The translations under genes and the position numbers were made by a program. The notes beneath the pieces are model-generated. The model saw only the letters and a program-made list of their open reading frames with translations. It ran no database searches and was not told the origin of the DNA. This document shows, piece after piece, positions 26,739 to 35,858 of a DNA stretch of 64,000 nt; position 1 is the first letter of the stretch; every line of letters begins with the position of its first letter. The stretch is taken from contig JASNYI010000003.1 in assembly GCA_048500275.1 (NCBI GenBank), positions 682,001-746,000 of the forward strand, written 5' to 3'. The DNA comes from UBA5066 sp048500275. Its GTDB lineage: Bacteria; Acidobacteriota; Thermoanaerobaculia; UBA5066.

Positions 26739-28190
26739 TCAGCCCCCCGCAGGGTCGTCGTCCGGGTCTTCCTCGCCTTCGTCCCCGCCCGCCTCCCCGC
26801 GGTACTCCTTGAGCTTTCGCTGGAGGGTGCGCAGGCCGATGTCGAGTCGTTCCGCCGCCTTTCGCCGGTTTCCGCCCGAGGCCTGCAGGGAGGCCAGGAT
26901 CGCCTCCCGCTCGATCTCGGCCATCGTCTTGCCGACGAGAGTCCCGGACGAGGAGAACGAGCCGGGCCCTTCCGGGTGGGGCGCGTCCCACGGCCCCTCG
27001 CCCCTCACGTCGGGCGGCAGGTCGGGGACGTCGATCCTCGGCCCGCCGGCGCTGAAGACCGCCCACTCGATGGCGCTCTTCATCTCCCTCACGTTCCCCG
27101 GCCACGCGTAGGCCATGAGCGCCGCGAGGGCCGCGGGGGTGAAGCCGGTGACGGGCCGGTCGTGCTCCTTCGCGAAGACCTCCCGGAACCGCTCGGCCAG
27201 GAGCGGCACGTCCTCGCGCCGTTCGCGGAGCGCCGGCAGGTCGACGACCACCCCCTTGAGCCGGTAGTAGAGGTCCTGCCGGAAGCGCCCGTTCTCGATC
27301 TCCTTCTTCAGGTCGCGGTTCGTCGCGGAGACGAGGCGGAAGTCGGACTCCTTCGAGTCGTTCCCGCCGACCGGCGTCACGCGCCGCTCCTCGAGGACTC
27401 GCAGGAACTTCACCTGCAGGTCGGGAGGCATCTCGGAGACCTCGTCGAGGAAGAGGGTCCCGCCGTGGGCCTGCTCGATCCGTCCCATCCGCTTCACGAG
27501 CGCCCCGGTGAAGGCCCCCTTCTCGTGCCCGAAGAGCTCCGACTCGATGATCTCCCTCGGGATCGCGCCGCAGTTCAGGGCGACGAAGGCGCGCGGCCGG
27601 CGCGGCGAGTTGTGGTGGAGCGCGTTGGCGACGAGCTCCTTGCCCGTCCCCGACTCGCCCGTGACGAGGACGTTCATCTTCGTGGGCGCGACCTTGCGAA
27701 GGACGTCGAAGACACTCTCCATCGCCGCCGAGACGCCGATGATCGCCTCGAAGCCGTAGCGCTTGTCGAGCCGCTCGCGCAGCTGCTTGATCTCCCCCGC
27801 CTGCCGCGCCCGCCCGAGCGCCGCCGAGGCGCGCAGCCGCAGGTCGTCGCGGGCGACCGGCTTGGCGACGTAGTCGACGGTGCCGAGGTCCTTCGCCTTG
27901 ACGAGGGTCTCGATGTCGCCGAAGGCGGTCACGAGGAGGACCGAGACGTCCGGCCGGGCGGCCGCGAGCTCGGTGGCGAGCTCGATCCCGGTCTTCCCCG
28001 GCATCTTCAGGTCGGTCACGACGAGGCCGACGGAGGGGTCGTCGACGGCGCGGGAAAGGGCCGAGTCGGCGTCGCCGAACTCCTCCACCCGCCGGCCGTC
28101 CGTCGTCAGCGTGAGAGCCATCGCCCTGCGGCTCCCCGCGTCGTCGTCGACGACGAGGACGAGCGGCTCCCTCGGGGGAGCCGCGCTCAC
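26739..28190 (-). CDS. Sigma-54-dependent response regulator (NtrC family)
   Basis: 483 aa from GTG, overlapping the ligA stop by 4 nt (GTGA). Receiver domain 10-120: VVDDD acid pocket, the phospho-acceptor Asp in VVTDLKMPG, Thr in LLVTAFGD and Lys in VAKPV. AAA+ domain about 145-380: Walker A GESGTGKE, sigma-54 contact loop GAFTGA, Walker B GGTLFLDEVSEMP, arginine finger region RFRQDLYYRL. C-terminal Fis-type helix-turn-helix: AILASLQASGGNRRKAAERLDIGLRTLQRKL. It activates RpoN promoters when phosphorylated. No histidine kinase is adjacent, so the partner is unknown. Confidence 0.95.
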   Translation of the reverse strand: MSAAPPREPLVLVVDDDAGSRRAMALTLTTDGRRVEEFGDADSALSRAVDDPSVGLVVTDLKMPGKTGIELATELAAARPDVSVLLVTAFGDIETLVKAKDLGTVDYVAKPVARDDLRLRASAALGRARQAGEIKQLRERLDKRYGFEAIIGVSAAMESVFDVLRKVAPTKMNVLVTGESGTGKELVANALHHNSPRRPRAFVALNCGAIPREIIESELFGHEKGAFTGALVKRMGRIEQAHGGTLFLDEVSEMPPDLQVKFLRVLEERRVTPVGGNDSKESDFRLVSATNRDLKKEIENGRFRQDLYYRLKGVVVDLPALRERREDVPLLAERFREVFAKEHDRPVTGFTPAALAALMAYAWPGNVREMKSAIEWAVFSAGGPRIDVPDLPPDVRGEGPWDAPHPEGPGSFSSSGTLVGKTMAEIEREAILASLQASGGNRRKAAERLDIGLRTLQRKLKEYRGEAGGDEGEEDPDDDPAGG

Positions 28191-30211
28191 GCGACCTCCC
28201 CGATCGCCCGGTCGAGGTCGTCCTCGGACCAGACCGGCACGCCGAGCGCCTCGGCCTTCGCCCGCTTCGAACCGGGTTCTTCTCCGGCCACGACCGCGGC
28301 CGTCTTCCTCGATACGCTTCCGCTCACCTTGCCTCCGGCTCTCTCGATCGCCGCCGTCGCCTCCTCGCGGGTTCGCCGGGGAAGCGTCCCCGTCAGGACG
28401 AACGTCATCCCGGCAAGCGGCCCTCCGGGGGCGGGCGCCCCCTCCGCCTCGTTCATACGGACGCCAGCCGCCTCGAGTTTCGACAGGAGCCTCGCGTTCG
28501 CAGGCCGGCCCCGCCACTCGAGGATCGACCTGGCCGTCTCGGGACCGATCTCGGGGACCGCCGTCAGGTCGTCCTCCGACGCGACCCGCAGGGCGTCCAT
28601 CGTGCGGAACCGCCGGGCCAGGACCTTCCCCGTCTTCTCCCCGACGTGCCGGATCCCGAGCCCGAAGAGGAGCCGCCCGAGTCCGGCCTCCTTCGACCGC
28701 TCGATCTCGGCCAGGACGTTCGCCGCGGACTTCTCCCCCCACCGCTCGAGCGCGGCGAGGTCCTCCGCCCGAAGCGCGTAGAGGCCCGCGACGTCCGAGA
28801 TCAGGCCCGCCGCGAGGAGCTGGTCGATCCGTTCGTCGCCGAGGCCCTCGACGTCCATCGCCCTCCGGGCGACGTAGTGCCGGATCGCTTCCTTCACCTG
28901 CGCCGGGCAGGAGGCGCTCACGCAGCGCACCGCGACCTCGCCCTCCTCGCGGACGACCGCCTCGCCGCACTCGGGGCAGGTCGCGGGCATCTCGAAGGGG
29001 ACGGCGCCGCCCGGCCGCTTCTCGAGGAGGACGCGGGTCACCTTCGGGATGACGTCGCCCGCCTTCTCGACCGCCACGGTGTCGCCGACGCGGACGTCCT
29101 TCCTCGAGAGGTCCTCGTAGTTGTGGAGCGTGGCGCGACGGACGGTCGTCCCGGCGAGGAGGACCGGTTCGAACTCCGCGACGGGCGTCAGGACGCCCGT
29201 CCGGCCGACCTGGACGACGATCGCCGTCACGCGCGTCGTCGCCTCCTCGGCCGGGAACTTGTAGGCGAGCGCCCAGCGGGGGAACTTCGCCGTCGCGCCG
29301 AGACGCTGCTGGTCCGCGACCGGGCTCACCTTCAGGACGGCGCCGTCCGTCTCGAGGTCCAGCGTGTGCCGCTTCTCGCGCCACTCGCGGAGGAACCCGC
29401 GGACCTCCTCCGCGCTCCGCGCCACGGCGCGGTGCGGGTTCACGGGAAGGCCGAGGCGAACGAGCGCGTCGAGCGCCTCGACCTGCGTCGCGGGGGCGCC
29501 GTCGCCCCCCCACCGGGCGACGGAGTAGAGGAAGACCGAGAGGCGACGGCGCGCCGTCTCGCGCGAGTCGAGGAGGCGAAGCGACCCGGCGGCCGCGTTG
29601 CGCGGGTTCGCGAAGAGGGGGTCTCCGGCCTCCTCCCGCAGGGCGTTGAGCGCGCGGAACGCGGACTTGCCGAGATAGACCTCTCCGCGCACCTCGAGGA
29701 GTCGGGGGGCTCCCGCGGGAAGCCGGAGCGGGAGGACGCGGATCGTCCTCACGTTCGGCGTCACGTCCTCACCGGTCGTCCCGTCGCCGCGGGTCGCGCC
29801 GCGCACGAGGACCCCGTCCTCGTACACGAGCGAGACGGAGAGGCCGTCGATCTTGAGCTCGCAGACGACCTCGGGAAGGCGCCCGTCGAGCCGGTCGGTC
29901 ACGCGCGTGAGCCACGCCTCGAGTCCCGCCTCGTCGTACGCGTTGTCGAGCGAGAGGAGCGGCACCTCGTGGCGGACGCTCGGGAGGTCGTCGACGGGCG
30001 CCCCTCCGACGCGGCGGGTGGGCGAGTCCGGCGTGGCCGTCTCCGGGAACGCCTCCTCGATCGCGAGGAGCTCGCGGGCGAGGGCGTCGTACTCGGCGTC
30101 GCTGACCTCGGGCCGGGCCAGGACGTAGTAGAGGTGCTCGTGCCGGCGGAGCTCGTCGCGCAGCGCCGCGGCGCGAAGGGCCGCCGCGGCGGCTTTCTCG
30201 GGAGGAATCAC
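28187..30211 (-). CDS. ligA: NAD-dependent DNA ligase
   Basis: 674 aa, the usual LigA length, from GTG. It seals nicks in replication and repair using NAD+. Order: Ia domain with YYVLARPEVSDAEYD, adenylation domain with the nucleotidyl-lysine motif CELKIDGLSVSLVYEDGVL, NPRNAAAGSLR, DGAVLKV, then the OB fold, a four-cysteine zinc finger (CPECGEAVV and RCVSASC), helix-hairpin-helix repeats and a C-terminal BRCT domain (GMTFVLTGTLPRRTREEA). No Shine-Dalgarno; TACAAT lies 6 nt upstream. The NtrC-type regulator overlaps its end. Confidence 0.97.
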   Translation of the reverse strand: MIPPEKAAAAALRAAALRDELRRHEHLYYVLARPEVSDAEYDALARELLAIEEAFPETATPDSPTRRVGGAPVDDLPSVRHEVPLLSLDNAYDEAGLEAWLTRVTDRLDGRLPEVVCELKIDGLSVSLVYEDGVLVRGATRGDGTTGEDVTPNVRTIRVLPLRLPAGAPRLLEVRGEVYLGKSAFRALNALREEAGDPLFANPRNAAAGSLRLLDSRETARRRLSVFLYSVARWGGDGAPATQVEALDALVRLGLPVNPHRAVARSAEEVRGFLREWREKRHTLDLETDGAVLKVSPVADQQRLGATAKFPRWALAYKFPAEEATTRVTAIVVQVGRTGVLTPVAEFEPVLLAGTTVRRATLHNYEDLSRKDVRVGDTVAVEKAGDVIPKVTRVLLEKRPGGAVPFEMPATCPECGEAVVREEGEVAVRCVSASCPAQVKEAIRHYVARRAMDVEGLGDERIDQLLAAGLISDVAGLYALRAEDLAALERWGEKSAANVLAEIERSKEAGLGRLLFGLGIRHVGEKTGKVLARRFRTMDALRVASEDDLTAVPEIGPETARSILEWRGRPANARLLSKLEAAGVRMNEAEGAPAPGGPLAGMTFVLTGTLPRRTREEATAAIERAGGKVSGSVSRKTAAVVAGEEPGSKRAKAEALGVPVWSEDDLDRAIGEVA

Positions 30212-30217
30212 GAGCCG

Positions 30218-30223
30218 ATTGTA
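30218..30223 (-). promoter_or_regulatory. Candidate -10 element for ligA
   Basis: TACAAT on the minus strand, exactly 6 nt before the GTG start, with no Shine-Dalgarno between. Confidence 0.4.
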
Positions 30224-30291
30224 GGGGTGGCCCGGCGGGAGGGCGGGCGATACTCCCGCGTCCGCCGGGCCCTTCCGGCGGCGCAGGACCG

Positions 30292-30681
30292 ATGAAGCGG
30301 AAGCTCTTCTTCGCGGGCGGGGTCGTCGCCGTCGGGCTCGGGGTGGCGGGCATCGCCCTCCCCCTCCTTCCGACGACCCCGTTTCTCCTCCTGGCCGCCT
30401 ACCTGTTCGCCCGCAGCTCGCCCGCCCACTACGACCGTCTCGTCTCGCATCGCGTCCTCGGGCCCTACGTCCGCGACTGGGCAGAGAAGCGAGGGCTGCG
30501 CCGGTCGGCCAAGGTCCGCGCCCTCCTCCTCCTCTGGGCCGTCCTCCTCCCGACGTCGTGCGGGCTGGGGCACACGAGCCCGGCCGGAATGCTCCTTCTC
30601 GCCACAGGGACCGCCGTGTCCGTCTACATCCTCGGTCTCGCGACGCTCCCCGAACGGCCGCCCGGCCCGGACGGCTCCTGA
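30292..30681 (+). CDS. DUF454 (YbaN-like) inner membrane protein
   Basis: 129 aa. The family pattern is clear: VGLGVAGIALPLLPTTPFLLLAAYLFARSSP near 13-43, then LGPYVRDWAEKRGLRRSAKV. Three to four membrane helices. DUF454 proteins are small inner-membrane proteins of unknown function. It is divergent from ligA (80 nt between starts) and upstream of the M1 peptidase gene by 60 nt. Confidence 0.88.
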   Translation: MKRKLFFAGGVVAVGLGVAGIALPLLPTTPFLLLAAYLFARSSPAHYDRLVSHRVLGPYVRDWAEKRGLRRSAKVRALLLLWAVLLPTSCGLGHTSPAGMLLLATGTAVSVYILGLATLPERPPGPDGS

Positions 30682-30728
30682 CGCCGGCACCCCGCGTCAC
30701 GGCCCTTCCCAGAATCGCCCGGCCCGCC

Positions 30729-30734
30729 TAGCAT
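30729..30734 (+). promoter_or_regulatory. Candidate -10 element for the M1 peptidase gene
   Basis: TAGCAT, 7 nt before the GTG start; no Shine-Dalgarno between. Confidence 0.33.
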
Positions 30735-30741
30735 CGCCGCC

Positions 30742-32721
30742 GTGCAGCGAAAGACGGCGCTCCTCGCCCTCGCGGCCCTCCTCGCGGCCGCCTTCCCGGC
30801 GAGCGCCGGCCCGAGGGTGCCTCCCGTCGCGTCCTACCGGATCGAGGCGGCGTGGGACGAGGACCGGAAGACGCTCGCCGGGCGCGAGACGGTCACCTTC
30901 GTCAACAGGACCTCCCGCGAGCTCCCCGACGCCGTCCTCCATCTCTACCTGAACGGCTTCCGGAACACGGGCTCGACCCTTTTCCGCGGGCTCCCTCCGC
31001 CCACGGGCCCGTCCGACTTCGGGTACTGCGAGCTGAAGCGGGTCGCCCTCCCCGACGGGACCGACCTGACGCGCCGCGTCTCCTTCCAGGGCCCCGCGAA
31101 CGACAACCCGGAGGACCGGACGCTCGCCTTCGTCCCGCTCCCGCGGCCCGTCTCGCCCGGCGAGACGCTCGTCCTCGAGATCGACTTCGAGTCGCGCCTG
31201 CCGCGCGGGGTCCTTCGCACCGGGTGGAAAGACGACTTCGTCTTCGCCGGGCAGTGGTTCCCGAAGCTGGCCAAGGCGACCGACTCCGGCTGGCGCGCAC
31301 GCCCCTTCCACGCCGCCACCGAGTTCTTCGCCGACTTCGGCGACTACGACGTGACGCTCCTCCTCCCCGGCGAGGTGAAGGGGAAGGTCGCGGTGACGGG
31401 CCGCGTCGTGGCGGAGACGGACGAGGAGGCGGAGAAGGTCCGGGTCCGCGCCCGCGCCGAGGACGTCCACGACTTCGCCTTCGCGTTCTCGCCGCGCTTC
31501 GAGGTGCGGCGCGAGCCGGTCGCCCCGAAGGGGCAGCCGCCGGTGGAGGTCGTTCTCTTCCTCCAGCCCGACCACCGCCGCCTCCGCGAGCGCACCCTGC
31601 GGACGGCCCGCGAGGGGCTCGCCCTCCTCGGGGAGTGGCTGACTCCCTATCCCTATCCCGCCCTGACGATCGTCGACCCGCCCGCGGGCTCCGGGGCGGA
31701 GGCGATGGAGTACCCGACCCTCTTCACGGTCGGCACGTCGTGGCTCTCCCCGGCGGCGGGGGGCGAGCCGGCGGGGACGACCCTCCACGAGCTCGCCCAC
31801 CAGTGGTTCCACGGGGTCCTGGCGACCGACGAGGTGGCCGAGGCGCACCTCGACGAGGGGCTGACGACCTGGATCTCGGCACGCGCGGCCGAGAAGCTCT
31901 TCGGCGCGCCGAGCCCCGTCGTGGAGGCCTTCGGCATCCCGATCGCGCTTCGCTCCCTCTCGCGCCCGCTCCCGGAAGGCGAGTCGCAGGACGCGCTCGA
32001 CCAGGCCGTCCGCTCGCGCTCCGACCCCGTCTTCCGCGAGACGTGGCGCTCGCTCGACGAAACGGCCGCCTATTCGAACGCCTACTCCCGCACGGCGCTC
32101 CTCCTCGAGTCGGTGGCCCGGACGACGGGGGAGCAGCCCCTCTTCGCCGCCGTGAAGGAGTACGTCCGCCGCCACGCCTTCCGGCACCCGACGACGGCCG
32201 ACTTCCTCGGCGTCGTAGGAGAGGTCGCCGGCCCCGAGGCGCGCGAGCTCCTCGAGCGGGGATGGTCCTCGGCCGGTGCGGCGGACTACGCCGTGACCCG
32301 GGCCACGACGCGGCGTGCGGCGCCCGCGGCCGGGTACTTCGGCGAGGGGCCCGGGCGCGCCTTCCGCCCGCCGGTCGCGCCGGGCCGCTCCTTCGAGTCG
32401 ACGGTCGTCGTCCAGCGCCTCGGCGAGGTCGCGTGGCCCGTCGAGGTCGAGATGACGTTCGAGGGGGGGCAGACGGTCACCCGCCGCTGGGACGGACGCG
32501 CCGAGTGGATGCGGTGGCGCGTCACCGGGCCGCGGCTCGTCTCGGCCGTCGTCGACCCCCGCCGCACGTGCCTCCTCGACGTAAACCGCCTGAACGACGG
32601 CCTCCTGACGGAGCCCGACCCCGTCCCCGCCCGCGCCTGGGGACACCGGCTCCGGTTCCTGGCCCAGAACCTCCTCGAGCTCTTCGCCCTCGTGGCGACG
32701 CTTCCCGGGGTGCCGCGGTGA
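30742..32721 (+). CDS. M1-family metallopeptidase, exported
   Basis: 659 aa from GTG with a signal peptide (about 1-22, ending near SAGP). The N-terminal beta domain resembles aminopeptidase N. The substrate loop is GAEAMEYP near 318-325 (GAMEN equivalent), the zinc site is HELAHQW at 349-355 with the third ligand Glu 372 in LDEGLTTW. It should release N-terminal residues from peptides in the periplasm. A C-terminal beta domain (about 530-630) and a short hydrophobic end follow. It overlaps the next membrane-protein gene by 4 nt. Confidence 0.9.
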   Translation: MQRKTALLALAALLAAAFPASAGPRVPPVASYRIEAAWDEDRKTLAGRETVTFVNRTSRELPDAVLHLYLNGFRNTGSTLFRGLPPPTGPSDFGYCELKRVALPDGTDLTRRVSFQGPANDNPEDRTLAFVPLPRPVSPGETLVLEIDFESRLPRGVLRTGWKDDFVFAGQWFPKLAKATDSGWRARPFHAATEFFADFGDYDVTLLLPGEVKGKVAVTGRVVAETDEEAEKVRVRARAEDVHDFAFAFSPRFEVRREPVAPKGQPPVEVVLFLQPDHRRLRERTLRTAREGLALLGEWLTPYPYPALTIVDPPAGSGAEAMEYPTLFTVGTSWLSPAAGGEPAGTTLHELAHQWFHGVLATDEVAEAHLDEGLTTWISARAAEKLFGAPSPVVEAFGIPIALRSLSRPLPEGESQDALDQAVRSRSDPVFRETWRSLDETAAYSNAYSRTALLLESVARTTGEQPLFAAVKEYVRRHAFRHPTTADFLGVVGEVAGPEARELLERGWSSAGAADYAVTRATTRRAAPAAGYFGEGPGRAFRPPVAPGRSFESTVVVQRLGEVAWPVEVEMTFEGGQTVTRRWDGRAEWMRWRVTGPRLVSAVVDPRRTCLLDVNRLNDGLLTEPDPVPARAWGHRLRFLAQNLLELFALVATLPGVPR

Positions 32722-33695
32722 AGGGCGTCGGCGTGGCCCTCCCGGTCCTCTGGGCCCGCGGCCTCGTGGCGGCCGCCGCCACGTGGAAGGCCCTCCTTCT
32801 CGCGTTCCTCCTGAACGCCGTGCTCGCCCTCGTCGCCACCGCGCCCCTCGCCTCGCGGCTTCACGACGTCCTCGACACCCGCCCCGCGGCGGCGGAGCTC
32901 GCGAAGGGCTGGGACCTCGTCCTCGGCGCCCACCTCCTGCGCGCCGAGCCGGGTCTCCTCGGCGACCGCGAGCGCCTCGAGGCGCTCGAGCAGGGGACTC
33001 TTCCGCTGGCCGGGCTCCCGCGCCTTTCCGGGCCGCTCGCAGGTCTTCTCGCCGCCGGGCTCCTCCACGCCGCGCTCTCGGCCCTCCTGGCCGGAGGCTT
33101 CGCGGGGCGCTTCGCCGCGCAGCGGGACCGCGGCAGCCTGGCGGCGTTCTTCGCCGACGTCCTTCGCCTCGGCGTCCCGTCGCTCTTCATCGGCGCCCTC
33201 GGCCTGGCGACGATCCTCGGGGTGTTCTACCTCTTCGTCGAGCTGCCGCGCGAGGCGACCCTCTCGCCCGACCTCAGGTGGGACTGGGAGAGGACGGGCC
33301 TCTCGCTCCTGCGCCTCTGCGCGTTCCTCCTCGCCGCCGGCGCCGTGAGGGCCGTGGTGGTCCAGTCGCGCGCCGCGCTCGGCCTCGCGAAGTCCGCGAA
33401 CCCCTTCCTGGCGCTCGCTTCCGGCCTCGGGTTCGTGATCGGCCGACCCGTCCGGGCCCTCCTCCTCGAGGCGGGCTTCGGGCTGACGGCGCTCCTCCCG
33501 CTCGCGCTCTGGCTCCTCTTCGCCCCGTCGTGGGGCGGGGGCGACCTGCGCCTGCTCGCGCTCCTCGTCGCAGGGCAGCAAGCCGTCGTCCTCCTCCGGA
33601 TCGTCGCCCGAACGGCGCACCTCGCGGCGGCGACCGCCTGGATGCGGGGCGCCCGCGAGTCGGCGCGGCCCGCGCCTGAGAAGATCGAGACGTGA
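32718..33695 (+). CDS. Polytopic membrane protein of unknown function
   Basis: About 325 aa from GTG, overlapping the M1 peptidase stop (GTGA). About six hydrophobic segments are visible, for example VAAAATWKALLLAFLLNAVLALV near the start, LFIGALGLATILGVFYLFVE in the middle and a long helix pair near 245-300. No catalytic motif is recognised. The arrangement with the M1 peptidase upstream and miaE downstream, both with 4-nt overlaps, indicates one translationally coupled operon. Function unknown. Confidence 0.8.
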   Translation: MKGVGVALPVLWARGLVAAAATWKALLLAFLLNAVLALVATAPLASRLHDVLDTRPAAAELAKGWDLVLGAHLLRAEPGLLGDRERLEALEQGTLPLAGLPRLSGPLAGLLAAGLLHAALSALLAGGFAGRFAAQRDRGSLAAFFADVLRLGVPSLFIGALGLATILGVFYLFVELPREATLSPDLRWDWERTGLSLLRLCAFLLAAGAVRAVVVQSRAALGLAKSANPFLALASGLGFVIGRPVRALLLEAGFGLTALLPLALWLLFAPSWGGGDLRLLALLVAGQQAVVLLRIVARTAHLAAATAWMRGARESARPAPEKIET

Positions 33696-34282
33696 TCGAG
33701 CTCCTCTCCCGGACCCCCGCCTCCTGGGCCGAGCGCGCCGTGTCGCGGCTCCCCGAGCTCGTGGCCGACCACGCCGCGTGCGAGCTGCAGGCCGCCGTCT
33801 TCGCCCTCGCGCTCGTCGGCCGCTACCCGGGAGACCCGCTCCTCGTGGACCGCCTGTCGGCTCTCGCGGCCGAGGAGCTGCGGCACTTCCGCAAGGCGAC
33901 GAGGGAGGCGCGGCGGCTCGGCGCGAGGACGCACCCCCGCCGCGCGAACCCCTACGTCTCCGCGCTGCGGGCCGCCTGCCGCGCGGGACGCGAGCCGGAG
34001 CAGGGGCTCGACCTCATGCTCGTCGGGGCGCTCGTCGAGGTCCGCAGCCACGAGCGCTTCCTCGCCCTCGTGCCGCGCCTCTCCGCGGAGCCGCGCCTCG
34101 CGCGCCTCTACGACGAGCTGGCGGTCGCCGAGGAGCGCCACGGCCCGGCCTATCTCGAGCTGGCCGAGCGACACGCGGGGAAGGGCGCGACCGAGGCCCG
34201 GCTCGCCGAGCTCCTCGTCGTGGAGGCCCGGGCGCTCGAGGGCCCCTCCACGGGCCCCGTCGCGGTCCACTCCCCCGCCTGA
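33692..34282 (+). CDS. miaE: tRNA-(ms2io6A)-hydroxylase-like di-iron protein
   Basis: 196 aa from GTG, overlapping the upstream gene by 4 nt. MiaE hydroxylates the isopentenyl side chain of ms2i6A37 in tRNA using a ferritin-like di-iron site. Visible ligands: Glu in DHAACELQAA, EELRHF (ExxH), Glu in LVGALVEVRSHERF and EERHGPAY (ExxH). The layout and length match the family. It depends on prior MiaA/MiaB modification; those genes are not in the window. Confidence 0.85.
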   Translation: MIELLSRTPASWAERAVSRLPELVADHAACELQAAVFALALVGRYPGDPLLVDRLSALAAEELRHFRKATREARRLGARTHPRRANPYVSALRAACRAGREPEQGLDLMLVGALVEVRSHERFLALVPRLSAEPRLARLYDELAVAEERHGPAYLELAERHAGKGATEARLAELLVVEARALEGPSTGPVAVHSPA

Positions 34283-34373
34283 CGTCGCGCGCCGGAGCGT
34301 TTCGCCACGCGCCTCCCCGTGGCGGGGAACGCGGCCCCGCCTCGTCGGGCGGGACGGTGCGCGGGGCTGCCCG

Positions 34374-34766
34374 TCAGGCCTCGCCGCCGGCGAGCAAGCG
34401 CCGCGCGATGACGAACTCCTCGACGGGCCGGCCGCTCACGAGGTGCTCGTCGATGATCCGGTCGAGGACGGGCGGGTCGCACGCACGGTACCAGACGCCT
34501 TCCGGGTAGACGACGGCGATCGGCCCCCCCTCGCAGACCCTCAGGCAGGCGACGCGCGTCCTGAGGACGCCCCCCTCCTCCGAGAGCCCCCGCCGGCGCA
34601 GGCCGTCCTTGAGGTGGTTCCAGGCCGCGAGCGCCCGGTCGGCATCCGCGCACTTCGGATTCTCCCGGTCGGCGCAGAGGAAGACGTGCCGCCTTGCGAC
34701 CGCGACGCCGATCTTCGCGATCTTCCGGGCGATCTTCCCGGCCTCCTCGGCTTCGGTTTCGTTCAT
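34374..34766 (-). CDS. Thioredoxin-like [2Fe-2S] ferredoxin domain protein
   Basis: 130 aa. Cysteines at 31, 39, 74 and 78 (FLCAD, PKCAD, VACLRVCEGGP) match the thioredoxin-fold 2Fe-2S ferredoxins related to NuoE and HoxE C-terminal domains. The tail HLVSGRPVEEFVIARRLL is typical of the family. It probably transfers electrons; the partner is unknown. It is convergent with miaE (91 nt gap) and divergent from the coiled-coil gene at 34923. Confidence 0.88.
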   Translation of the reverse strand: MNETEAEEAGKIARKIAKIGVAVARRHVFLCADRENPKCADADRALAAWNHLKDGLRRRGLSEEGGVLRTRVACLRVCEGGPIAVVYPEGVWYRACDPPVLDRIIDEHLVSGRPVEEFVIARRLLAGGEA

Positions 34767-34922
34767 GACGCCGTCCTCGCTGGCGCCGAAGTGTAGGCGA
34801 CTCTCTCGCCCTGCCTTCCGCCCCGGGTGCGGCGCTCGGGCGCCGGGCGGATTGAGCCCGCGTTATAGACTCCCCCGGCGACCCCGGCCCCCCCTGGCTT
34901 GACGATACGAAGGAGAGTGGCG

Positions 34923-35846
34923 ATGGGCCTTCTGAAGGACTTCCTCCGGATCGACGCCGAGCGGCGCTCCGCCCTCGCGGGCCTGCGCCTCGAGGTGCAG
35001 TCGCGCCGGCTCCAGATCGAGGAGCTCGGGGCGGAAGGGAAGCGGAAGCGCGACGAGATCCGGATGATCGAGGAGGCCCTGCGGCGCCTCGCCGAGGACG
35101 TCGCGCAGACGGAGGCGCTGATCCTCGACCTCGAGGCGCGCCGGGACGAGCACGACCGCGACGCGCACGAGAGGAAGGTGGAGGCGGTCCGCGCCTCCCT
35201 CGGGCGCGACAGGGACGACGGGCTCCGCCTCGCCGAGGACTTCCGCCGGCTCAGGTCGGAGTTCGAGACCGAGCGCTCCCGCCTCCTCGGCGAAGCCGAG
35301 ACCGGCCGGATGATGGACAACTACTTCCAGATCGAGGCATTCCTCAAGGACACCGGCACGCCGATCCCCGACGCGGCGCGCAAGGCCCTCGTGAAGGAGC
35401 GGCAGGACCTCCTCGCCCGCATCGGCCCGCTCGTCGCGCCGCCCCCGACGCCCGACGGCGTCTTCAAGGCGAACGTCGTCTACTCGGCCCTCGAGGAGGG
35501 TGAGCCGACGGCCGTCGTCGCGTTCGGGCTCCCCGACGAGGCGAGCCCTTCCGGCGCGCACGACCTCCCGGCGCTCCTCCTCTACGGCTCCTACGCCTCC
35601 GTCGTCGAGAAGATCGGACCCGGGGTCCCGAGGCCCCGGCGCGACGACGGGGTCGTCGTCTACGAGCAGCCGGCCGGGTCGCGCGCGACGGACGACGTGG
35701 CGCTCGAGCTCTTCCTCGCCGTGAAGGACGGGCTCGAGAAGGCGGCCGCGGCCGCGGGAGTCCCGTCCGAGCTGTCCGGCATCTTCCTCGAGCCCGAGAT
35801 CGCCTCGGCGGTCTTCCCCCGCGGCGGCGTCGCCCGCCTTTTCTGA
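34923..35846 (+). CDS. Coiled-coil protein of unknown function
   Basis: About 307 aa. The ATG is preceded by AAGGAGA at good spacing. Residues about 10-140 form a long charged coiled coil (ERRSALAGLRLEVQSRRLQI, and LRRLAEDVAQTEALILDLEA). Residues 165-300 are a mixed alpha/beta domain (VFKANVVYSALEEGEPTAVV, and LLLYGSYASVVEKIGPGVPR). No signal peptide. A small gene with an IF2-N-like start follows 12 nt later. I do not recognise a family. Confidence 0.75.
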   Translation: MGLLKDFLRIDAERRSALAGLRLEVQSRRLQIEELGAEGKRKRDEIRMIEEALRRLAEDVAQTEALILDLEARRDEHDRDAHERKVEAVRASLGRDRDDGLRLAEDFRRLRSEFETERSRLLGEAETGRMMDNYFQIEAFLKDTGTPIPDAARKALVKERQDLLARIGPLVAPPPTPDGVFKANVVYSALEEGEPTAVVAFGLPDEASPSGAHDLPALLLYGSYASVVEKIGPGVPRPRRDDGVVVYEQPAGSRATDDVALELFLAVKDGLEKAAAAAGVPSELSGIFLEPEIASAVFPRGGVARLF

Positions 35847-35858
35847 CCGGAGGCAGCC

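Noticed and set aside
28191..29513. N-terminal extension of the NtrC-type regulator to 924 codons
   Set aside because: Sequence before the GTG at 28190 is the shadow of ligA; the receiver domain starts right after that GTG.
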